Shown piece after piece: positions 1 through 7,782 of a stretch of DNA of 15,396 nt. The position numbers and the translations under genes were made by a program. The notes beneath the pieces are model-generated. The model searched no databases. It was not told the origin of the DNA and saw nothing but the letters and a program-made list of their open reading frames with translations. Numbering within the stretch: position 1 is the first letter of the stretch; every line of letters begins with the position of its first letter. This stretch comes from Chalciporus piperatus (lineage: Eukaryota > Basidiomycota > Agaricomycetes > Boletales > Boletaceae). Where the stretch lies: NCBI GenBank assembly GCA_038093975.1, contig JBBPTG010000411.1, positions 1-15,396 of the forward strand, in the 5' to 3' direction.

Positions 1-1188
1 GGGCGCCCAGGTAGAGTGTTCGGAGGGTGGGAAGTGCGGCGATGAGGGAAACGATGTCGGTGCTAGAGAGTACGGTGGACGTGAGCGAGAGTTTCTCGAG
101 GGAGGGAGATAAGGAGATAGCTGATGGTGGGAGACGGCGAACGCGAGTGAAGGAGACGTCTAGACGCGTTAGATTGGGACAGCGAGATATGAAAGAAGAG
201 ATGGACGTTTCAGAGAGACCTAGTTGGCGGAATTTGATATTTTTCATGTTCCTCAGTACGACGTCGGGATCGTGAGGGAGTCCAGCGAGAAGTTTTGCAA
301 AGGTTGCATCCGTCTAAACAAGAAACACCAGGCCGATTGGCGATGGAATCGGCGTTGGCACCATGTTCACTTACCCAATTGGGGATGCCTGCGACCTTGA
401 GGACCTCCAATTGCGTGCAATTGTTCAATATTGTGACAAGGGACACGGGTGGGACGGACGTGTAATTGAGGTTGAGAGTAGTCAAGGACGGGCAAGCCTC
501 GCCGATCGCTTCTGCTGTCTTTGTGCTAACCTTGGAACACCCCCTGAACGGTGTCAGAACGCCAAGCGATGAGAGTTGTCTGCCTCACCGGAGCACTAGA
601 ATGCGGAGGAGGGGAAGGGATGGTAGAATGGATGCGAAGAGCGTGTCATCAAACTTGTCGAAGCCGATCAAGCGAAGTTCTCTTAAAGCGGGATTCTTTG
701 TGATAGAAATGATAGTTTGTCTTTGAACGCCGGGTAATGCACTGGAAAGTACGAGGGAAGGTCCGCGGAAGAAGTACTTGACGTGATTTAGGGATGGAAT
801 GTTAAACGATTCAAAGAAATAATACCAATATGATGAATCCATGGGATAGGATGGTTGGACAGGTGGATCGCAACATAGAGAACAATCTCGGTACTATTGC
901 GTCAGGCAGGATCTTTAACCAATGTCTGGCGTAAGTCCACGATCGTTCGTTCTCCGCGAGTTTGTGGAGGTGTGTGACGAAGCTGCGAGCTGCGAGGGAG
1001 GATAACGAAGGTACTGCATCCTGCTGAGGGAGCACGCGAATCGACAAAGCTGAGGCCGAAGGAAATTGGCTGGGTTGCGAGAGTAGAGAGGCATCGTCTT
1101 CGGTGGGTGCACCGAAAGCTGGAAAGTTACCTCCACGTCGCCGTTTTGAAGTTGGAGCGGTCGATACCTGCTGTTTTCGCTTGGACAT
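1..1188 (-). CDS. LRR / RNI-like protein, 5' part (runs off left edge)
   Basis: Minus-strand gene read as four exons: 1188-826, 776-589, 525-375 and 313-1 (continuing beyond the window). The introns are 49, 63 and 61 nt, all GT...AG, and the phases fit at each junction, giving about 338 residues without a stop. The first Met is followed by a basic stretch (SKRKQQ...SKRRRGG) that looks like a nuclear localisation signal. A region containing SLAARSFVTHL and KILPDAIVPRLF follows, then leucine-rich segments (NPALRELRLIGF, LTTLNLNYTSV, LEVLKVAGI, LTRLDVSF, LEKLSLTS, LRTLYLGA) at spacings of about 25 residues, as in RNI-type LRR folds. Basidiomycete genomes hold many such proteins, some of the F-box or Rad7 kind. 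I see no clear F-box, so the partner and pathway are unknown. The C-terminus lies outside the window. The gene looks intact and ordinary. Confidence 0.72.
777..825 (-). other. Intron 1 of the LRR gene
   Basis: 49-nt GTATTA...CAAG intron. Removing it joins GFIIL to YFFRGPS in phase 0. Without it the first exon hits a stop after HGFIILVLFL, so splicing is needed for the LRR frame. The acceptor is CAAG rather than the commoner TAG or CAG. Confidence 0.6.
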
Positions 1189-1525
1189 CGTCCACGAGAC
1201 TCGGACTAGCAGTGGGAGTGAAGATTCAGGTTAGTTGATTGAGCGTGGAAACATACTGGCAGTCTCAAGGCAGTCTAGTCAGCAGTGTTGGCGATGGCTA
1301 GCGATGGCTGTCCCCTGCAACTCAGTCTCACTTTACTTTTCTTCGAGTCTCGTAGTCGAGTGTGTCCAACTTGAAGTCGAGTCACTAGTCACTTCCCAGT
1401 CACACGGTAAGCGCCTCCCGAGGCGTCTACTTAGGTTCAGAGAACTACACCTGGGCCACTGTATTTGCTGCACCGTCCGAATCCGCGTCCTGCAAGTTCT
1501 TCTCTGTCATCTATTTTTCAGAAGA
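1189..1525. other. Spacer between LRR gene and poly(A) polymerase remnant
   Basis: 337-bp stretch between divergent features. It presumably holds the LRR gene promoter (minus strand). An open frame exists upstream of 1526 on the plus strand, but it shows no recognisable protein features. The stretch contains a short imperfect tandem repeat (GCGATGGCTA / GCGATGGCTG near 1290-1310) and scattered AGTC motifs. I see no RNA gene. Confidence 0.5.
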
Positions 1526-2345
1526 ATGGCATCGGAGAAAGGGTATGCAGCTCTCGCAAATCACACCTCCATCCGAATGATGGCATGGCCGGTTGAATCT
1601 ACTGAACGAGACAAGGAGATCGCGGCGACTTTGATGGACTCGGAACTAAAGAGGCAGAACGCTTTCGAAAGCCGGCGAAGAGGAAGCCCGAGCAAGGTAC
1701 GATCTAAGTAATATCATTAAATATGAATCATGATCAAGATCTCCCACATTCGATTACTGGTGTGCATTCCAATTAGATGCACGGATCAGAATGTGACTGA
1801 AATTGTCTTGATTTTGCTCAGGGAAATGGTCCTCGGACGTGTATGATCTGCCCTTGTCCGACAATTTGTGTATCGAGTTTGTCTTCAACGCGGACTATGG
1901 GAAGCTGCTGCGGCGAGCAAGATTTTCACTTTTGGAAGCTTTTGGATCATGTCAACTGGGTGTACACGGACTTGGTTCCGTTATTAATACCCTCTGTGTA
2001 ACATGAGGATTTCTTCGACGTTTTTGAGGGTATGCCGGGGGAGACCGATGGCGTTACGGAGGTCTCGGTGAGTCCTCGCCTTGTACCACCTGTTAGATCT
2101 TATGTAAAGTTATGCTTTCAGGGTGTTCCCGAAGTCTATATCCCAAGCATCAAAGCGAAAATATCAGGTATTCCTCTGGATTTGTCTATGGCCAGGTTAA
2201 CATTGTCGTCAATACCCGACGTGCTTGTATGTTGTATGATATTCTGGCTAAATAGTGTATAGGTTTGAGAGTAACCGACGAGATTTTGCGATTAATGCCG
2301 AACGTCCATGTTTACCGGGACTCCCTACGCTGCACTCAAAGGAAT
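1526..2345 (+). pseudogene. Decayed nuclear poly(A) polymerase (N-terminal fragment)
   Basis: Recognisable blocks of eukaryotic poly(A) polymerase appear in the right order but in shifting frames. They are: an N-terminus starting at 1526 (MASEKGY, then ESTERDKEI and ELKRQNAFES); EEEARAR after a frame change near 1675; an intron of roughly 127 nt; EMVLGRV followed by TGA near 1850; SALVRQFVYRV and KIFTFGS; FGSCQLGVHGLGS in another frame; EDFFDVFEGM from about 2008; then, after a short intron, VPEVYIPSIKAKISGIPLDL and ARLTLSSIPD; and VTDEILRLMPNVHVYRDSLRC to about 2340. The known family motif GS-D-x-D, which binds the catalytic metals, reads GSVIN here, so both aspartates are lost. The third family aspartate (PLDL) remains. 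About 17 residues normally found between the SIPD and VTDEIL blocks are missing, and no later domains are seen. This is a non-functional, truncated copy of a housekeeping gene. A short truncated transcript cannot be excluded. Confidence 0.8.
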
Positions 2346-2843
2346 TCGCTGTCATAACCAGTCATGTCTCTCTCACGTTACACCCCATGAAGCTGACGAC
2401 CTCAGTCTCCTTTACCTGAGAGTGCTCGTAGGTTCAGCATGTGCCACTTCCCAACGACCCTCGCACCCATGGCATCATCTTCATTGTGCCAAGCGTCCTC
2501 GCTGCCTCCGTCCACAGTACTAGGCGTGTATTGGACGGTTCGTGAGTATATAGCTGGAAGAGATAATCAATTAAATTTTGCTCTAGGAATACACAGAGAC
2601 ACGTGTAAAAAGTCAGTCAAACGTGAAGAAGCTCCAAGACTCGAGTAGCTGCCAAGGTAAGGCATGGGTGGACTTTTGTGGGCTATACATCATGTACGTC
2701 TTGTATCAAGTCCCGCAATCCGGGCGAGCACGGAAAATATAGATCCAGGCGCATGGAGCCTGTGCAGGACAATATTCAGTACGCTATGCATGTATCCGGT
2801 GCATCACCTCACATACCTGGGTTTCTCACCACGAATCTTCCAT
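2346..2843. other. Unassigned stretch between two pseudogenes
   Basis: About 500 bp with short open frames on the plus strand (for example 2308-2523 and 2664-3041) that I do not recognise. It could hold the eroded remainder of the poly(A) polymerase copy, but I found no block I could match to that family. The right end is the 3' flank of the minus-strand NACHT-ankyrin gene. Confidence 0.4.
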
Positions 2844-4892
2844 TTAGGATTCGAGCTCCAATCTCCGTCTCTTTGCGGGACGGAAACCATTCCTGGCACT
2901 GCCGAAAATTTCGGATATCTCATAAAAGTCTGGTTCCGAATACAGCTGCATGGCAAGATCGAGTGCACTTTCCCCATTGGCAGAGACGACATTCACATCG
3001 GCACCCTGATCCACCAGAGAAGAGATGATCTGGAGGCTTGAGCATCGCTCTAGTGCGATGAGAAGGATATCGGAAGGGAGTGGTATGCGGAGCGAAAGCA
3101 CGTAGTCGACGACCGAGATGTATCCTCTGTCCATTGCGGAGCGAACGAAAGTCCTGCCATAAGAATTGCATGCCCGGGGATCACAGCCAGTGTTGATAAG
3201 GATCTTGATGATTTCCAGGCAGTCCTCCTCCCCATATTGTAGAGCAAGATGAAGTACCGTCCTCCCACCATCTGCAACAGCAAGCGTGCCCACACCAATT
3301 TCAACCAAAAGGCGGATCTTCGTGGGAGGAGATTGTTCTTGCAGAGAAGTGAGTAGGATGCCGGAGGGGAGTGGGGTGGCATTCCTGGAGAGTAGATATT
3401 TCACAAGCGAGGAATATCCAGAGCGAATTGCGTCCTCAAGGAGCGTCGTGCTGTCCCCAATGCTTGCACCGGAATCGATGAGGAACTTGACTATTTCCAA
3501 ACAAGTACCTTCCCAATATAGCATTGCAAGCTGAAGTACTGTCCTCCCGTCGTCTGCCAAGGTGTGCAGGTCTGCACCATTCTCGACCAGAAAACGGATC
3601 ATCGCTGGAGGAGCTAGTTGTTGTAGAGAAGTGGGTAAAATGTTGGACAGGAGTGGGATATTCTGCGAGAGTAGATATGCCACCAAGGAGGTGTCACCTG
3701 AGCAAACTGTGGCCTCGACGAATGTCGTGTCATCCCCAAAACTCGCACCGGCCTCGACGAGAAACTTGACTATTTCCAAACAATCTCTTTCTTGATATTG
3801 CAGTGCAAGTTGAAGTACCGTACTCCCGTCATCTCCAACGGTGTGCAGGTCTGCACCTTTTTCGACCAGGAAACGGATCATCTGGATATTATGCTCTTGA
3901 TCGAGAGCATCAAGCAAAATTTCGGGTGGGAGTGGCACACCCTGCTCGAGTAGGTATCCCAGCACCGAGGTATATCCGAGATCAACAGCAGTCAGAATGA
4001 GTGTTCCAGTGTCCCCAAAGCTAGCTTCTGCCTGAATTAGGATTTTGACAACTTCCAGGCGCTCTTCTTCGGAATAGGATTCAGATCCCATAACGAGAAG
4101 AAGCACCGTCTCCTCGTAGTCTTCGTCGCCTTCGTTGTCTTCGTTGTCTTCGTTGTCTTCGTTGTCTTCGTTGTCTTCATCATCTTCGTTATCTTCGTTG
4201 TCATACTCGTCAGCAACATTCTGTACATCTGCGCCTTTTGCGATGAGCAAGCGGATCATCTGCACACTCGAGGGTTGTTGGATGGCAAAGGAGAGGATGT
4301 TGGGAGGAAGTGGAACATCGAGAGCAAGCAGATATTCCATGACGGAGACGTAGCCAGAACGAATCGCAGCATGGATGAGAGTTTCACCCATCTGATTACA
4401 CGCCCGAGGATCACATCGAGCGTCGGTGAGGATCTTAACCGTCTCTAAACAATCTCGCTCTGAGTATGACCCCATTGCGAGATGAAGCACCGTGTCTCCG
4501 CTCAGCGTAGCTGTGTGGACATCAAGTAACCTCGCAAGGACACGACTGCTGCACCATGGCATGCAGGTGGCTCGCTCAAAGAGCAGCACTGGTACGGAGC
4601 AACCTGTACTCAAGAACTTGTCCACCAGCACATAGTTGTTACGCTCGACAGCGATCTCTATGGGCAACACCTCCTGAGAGTCGTCGAGAGCCAGTCCGCG
4701 AAGATTAACATGGGAGCCTCCGAGTTGTGTGAGCAAAATGATTGCATGGTCGGTCTTCTGGAGGTCGGTCGCGTATACGAGGGGGTTCGTCACAGCTCCG
4801 TTCTTAGGCTTGGAGCGGAGCTGTTTTAGGAGGAATGGGAGGAATGTCTGAAGCAGTCTCTTCGAGGCGTGGGCGATCAAGACGTAGAGCAC
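2844..4892 (-). repeat. Ankyrin array of ~93-residue modules
   Basis: The 682-residue open stretch downstream of the TGA is made of repeated modules, each holding about three ankyrin repeats. Each module runs from an IRFLVEKGADLHT-like block, through TVLQLALQY and CLEIVKFLVEAGAS, to LxYLLSxxIPLPxxIL. Two successive full copies measure 93 and 94 residues (about 280 bp), and four to five more diverged copies flank them. At the DNA level neighbouring copies share long near-identical runs, for example around 3490-3580 and 3770-3860. This implies tandem duplication more recent than the origin of the single ankyrin repeat. Such modular growth is typical of ligand-sensing tails under diversifying selection. 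Confidence 0.8.
4122..4203 (-). repeat. 9-bp microsatellite coding an acidic EDN tract
   Basis: A run of GTTGTCTTC units (plus strand), five of them perfect and adjacent, with diverged units on either side. On the coding strand it gives an acidic run of Glu-Asp-Asn between ankyrin modules. The 9-bp unit keeps the frame, so copy-number change would alter linker length without a frameshift. It interrupts the ankyrin repeat that begins LIAKGADVQNVADEY. Confidence 0.9.
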
Positions 4893-4937
4893 AAAATCAT
4901 GCTGTGAAGATGGCCATGTGGGTCCGAGATATGGCCA

Positions 4938-4940
4938 TCA
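4938..4940 (-). other. In-frame TGA inside the NACHT-ankyrin frame
   Basis: Reading the minus strand, the frame ends LREDEL-TGA and then continues in the same frame as WPYLGPTWPSSQHDFVLYVL into the ankyrin array. No other stop occurs before 2844. I see no GT...AG intron that would remove it. A CGA-to-TGA transition would explain it. Readthrough or an assembly error are alternatives. Confidence 0.8.
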
Positions 4941-6593
4941 GAGTTCGTCCTCCCGCAGCTCGCACAACCGATCCCACTCCAGCGGATGCTGTAGAATGGC
5001 CGACTGGAGATTCACGAGCGCCCGGAGTAACGGGATAGACCCTCCATTGATGTGCGCGAGGTGCTCGAAGCCGAAAGAGAACACATAACCCAGCATCGGC
5101 CATGCTTCCAGCTCGGGCTGTGCAGCCGTGGTGCATTGGGGCTGGGAGAGGTACAGAGAGATGTAGCACATGCAGACTCGAGCTATCCAGATGTTTCCAT
5201 CTTGCTGTTTGACATGATACGGCAGCTTTGATCGAGTAACCGCTCCTATCAGGTATTCCTACGAGACCAGACATAGTAGTCAATTCACTGAAAAAAGGCG
5301 AGAATTGCAGCTTACCTTGACGCTAAAATGCGAGAGGGTAATGACATCCCTCTGCTCGTCATATATCACCAGGCTCGACAACGCATCCAGGAGGGCATGT
5401 CGATGCATAGGCCCTGCCTCACGATCGATTTTTTGCTGTTCAACATCAATGGAGAGCGCTTCGGCCAGTTGACAGAATCGCAGGGGCTCCAGAGATAGGA
5501 CGAGCCACACCAGGGCATGCCGCGCCAAGGTCGCTCCAAATGGCCGTTCGTCAATAGCGCGGAGAATTCTCTTGTATGTGTCTTCGAGGCCGGTTGGGAG
5601 GCTGTTCAGCGTTTCCCAAACGTCTCGCAGGGTCCTACACTCCTCAAGAGTGCTGATTTGGCACTGAACCCATTTAAACCTAGAGAATGGGAGATGTGGT
5701 CGTTGATTCGAGCATAAACAACATGGGCTCTTACATTCCATCTGCTTTCCGATTCAGCACCGCACAGATCGACTTCTTGACCGCACTATCAAGCCTTCCC
5801 AAGAATCGGCTGGAGTCGATGGATTGGGTGACATGCAAGTTGATGTCAGATCCAAGCGCTTTGGCCGAGTCCTCAAGGGACAGAGAAGGAAGGTTGCCTA
5901 AGAAGTCCTTGATAATTTGGAGTGGTCGACCTGTCACCAAGAGCTGCATTCCATCCTTGTTCCACGCAAGCAGACATCTCAAGAGGAGCTCAAGATCTGT
6001 ACATTCGTCCAATGCATCAATGACAATGAGAGGTCTTGGCACGAGATGTTTCGTGGCGCCAGTCGCAAAGCCGCATAAACGAATAGTGTCGGTGAGCGAT
6101 AGACTGCCACTGCATTTCTCCTCGAGGATGGTCTTGAGTAGATCTCCAGGGACGACGCCGCGATCACGGAGGTGACGCAGGAGCTGTGATAGGAGGGACC
6201 GCATCACCTCCGCCGCAGTCGCTGACCGTTGATCCGCGAAATCGCAATAGAAGAAGACAAGGGTTTCTCCGTCCTCCAGAGTGTTTCTAATATCTTCAAT
6301 CGTTGAAGCACTGATTTGGTCAGTACCGACTTAAAGTGCGAAAAAAGAGGGTACCAACGCCAAGACGGACTTGCCAGCACCAGCTATAGTCATGGTATTA
6401 TCCACGAGCCCTCCACCGAGTTTCAAATCGCGAACCTTTTCCGTTTAACCACAGGAACGGCTTCTCGCCGCTCCTCCATTCCTTATAGGCATGTGTAGTA
6501 GGGAACCATGTGCACGTGTCGGGTTGACGCAGGGAGGACATGTATTCATGCTTCTTGTCGCAATTTAATCCATTGAGCCAGCTCAAGACGTCT

Positions 6594-7125
6594 TCCAGCT
6601 TTTGCACTTGGGATGTTGGTCAGCAAGCCCATGCGTGATGCGAATATTTTGAAGGACGCACGATCCTGTTTCGTTACTGGGTTTGTACCCTGGGCAACGC
6701 AGCTTCCCGCGCCACGTTGGAATAAGGCTGGTTCTCAGCCCGCGCGGATCTCTCCGTTGCATTGCTAAGTCATAAGTCCAATGTTAGCTCCATCTATCAT
6801 GGTGTCGTGAAACTTACCTGACGTTCCTAACGATCCCTGATGGTTCCTGAGGGTGAACCGCACTGACCTCCAGCATTTGCGCTAGGCACCGTAACCTTAT
6901 TCAGCAAACCCACGGGTGGTGCGAGTATCATGAAGGACGCACAGTCTTGGTTTGTACCCGAGAGCAACGCAGGGCCCCGCGCCGCGCCAGAAAGAGGGCT
7001 GCTGTCGGGTCGCTTGCCTCCGTTGAGGCTTGAGTCCCAAGTTAGCTCCGTCCAGCGCTGCGCCGTGAAACTTACCTGATGCTCATGTCAATCCCTGATA
7101 CATCCTGAGGGTGACCCGCATTTGT
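6594..7125 (-). repeat. 276-bp tandem duplication, two diverged copies
   Basis: Copy A spans about 6594-6868 and copy B about 6869-7125. Shared blocks in the same order include CCAGCNTTTGC, CAGCAARCCCA, GAAGGACGCAC, GGTTTGTACCC, GTTAGCTCC, CGTGAAACTTACCTGA and TCCTGAGGGTGAMCCGCA. I estimate roughly 70% identity by eye. The block CGTGAAACTTACCTGA is a splice donor (CAG|GTAAGT) on the minus strand, so the duplication copied an exon end, a whole intron and the start of the next exon. The result is an extra small exon (6895-6818). The two donor-side exon ends encode related peptides, HPQDVSGI and HPQEPSGI. Confidence 0.8.
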
Positions 7126-7603
7126 TTCCCCATCGTCCATCATATGTGCAGTGCCAGCCCCAATCGAGTGCACTCCCGATGACCGATGAATGAGCGCTTC
7201 CCGGTCACTTGGATGAAGGGTCACGTAAAGTCTCCTTCATGTCACCGAGACACTCACCGGATGACGCTGGTAAGCAGGAAATCGAATTGATCCCTATGCT
7301 CCTGGAAGAAATCGATGGTCTCCCTAAGTCTCTTGTCTGCGGGTGGGAAACCTGGGATAGCAGAGGATATGTGTATTGTTCGGGCACCCATGATTATGTC
7401 CTTCATCCTTTCCAACACGACTAGGCATTGGTTCGGCCCCGAACTCGACAGCCAAGTCGAAAGGCACTGATCGCATCAGGAAAATCCTCTCGGTCACATT
7501 TTGCGCAATATTGTAGCATCGTACAAATTTCGCTGCATTGCAGCACCATTGACCGTAATCGCACGGCAGGGTGAACATGACCGTTCCGGAACATATATTA
7601 TTA

Positions 7604-7681
7604 CCTATCACGCACCGGGACTTGAACCAGAGCATTGTGAGCAACTACAAAAAGTTCATATACCATTACACCACAGGAGGA
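7604..7681 (-). ncRNA. tRNA-like sequence / possible SINE head
   Basis: On the minus strand TGGTGTAATGGTA fits a Pol III A box and, about 32 nt later, GGTTCAAGTCC fits a B box: the spacing of a tRNA gene. The 5' flank TCCTCCTG resembles the start of some eukaryotic tRNAs, and a weak anticodon-like stem AACT/AGTT is present. The acceptor ends do not pair, and the T stem has a mismatch, so it is not a working tRNA. A tRNA-derived SINE or a tRNA pseudogene would fit. I see no clear run of T close downstream that would end Pol III transcription. Confidence 0.4.
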
Positions 7682-7730
7682 ACATAAATTGAAGCCGAGC
7701 TGGTCATTGTAATCCAAACACTAATTGACT

Positions 7731-7771
7731 ACCTGTAGAATATGCTAGTACTAGACTACCATAATACAGGT
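7731..7771. repeat. Hairpin with inner palindrome
   Basis: ACCTGTA (7731-7737) pairs with TACAGGT (7765-7771), and the loop contains the perfect palindrome CTAGTACTAG (7745-7754). It lies just past the transposase stop codon, so it could be a 3' UTR structure or a subterminal part of the transposon end. Confidence 0.55.
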
Positions 7772-7782
7772 GATCAAAGCTA

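Larger units (their letters stand above)
2844..7466 (-). pseudogene. NACHT-ankyrin NLR-like (STAND) gene, interrupted frame
   Basis: Minus-strand gene of the fungal NLR type. Exons as read: 7466-7258, 7207-7076, 6895-6818 (tentative), 6606-6436, 6383-6355, 6310-5735, 5679-5316, then 5258-2844. Early exons carry a helical fungal STAND N-terminal region (SSSGPNQCLVVLERMKDI, PADKRLRETIDFFQ). The NACHT core follows. Walker A (GKAGAGKSVLA) is assembled across a 52-nt intron; Walker B is LIVIDALDEC; LLVTGRP and HFSVKEYL are also present. The rest is an ankyrin array ending in AKRRR. In this family the NACHT ATPase oligomerises after the repeats sense a ligand, in non-self recognition or programmed cell death. 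Three flaws are seen: an in-frame TGA at 4940-4938, and phase mismatches entering 6606 and between 6355 and 6310. It is probably a decaying gene. Alternatively, the part from the Met at 4892 could be made as a separate 682-residue ankyrin protein. The true 5' end may lie beyond 7466. Confidence 0.75.
7467..7782. other. Spacer between NLR 5' exons and the transposase
   Basis: 316 bp with no convincing coding exon. It contains the tRNA-like sequence at 7604-7681 and a hairpin at 7731-7771. It may once have held the first exon of the NACHT-ankyrin gene: the most 5' exon I can support begins at an acceptor (GATCAG) at 7467, so at least one upstream exon is missing or unrecognised. The left end of the Plavaka element should lie here. 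Confidence 0.5.

Noticed and set aside
1235..1525. Plus-strand open frame upstream of the poly(A) polymerase start
   Set aside because: The poly(A) polymerase N-terminus begins at the Met at 1526. The upstream residues are Cys/Leu/Arg-rich without any recognisable feature.
2664..3041. Plus-strand open frames overlapping the ankyrin 3' end
   Set aside because: Unrecognised, and partly antisense to the ankyrin array. No splice or domain support.
7209..7424. WW-domain-like pattern on the plus strand (GWETWDSRGYVY)
   Set aside because: The second half does not fit a WW domain, and the minus strand here is a convincing STAND N-terminal exon (7466-7258) with good splice sites, so the plus frame is a shadow.
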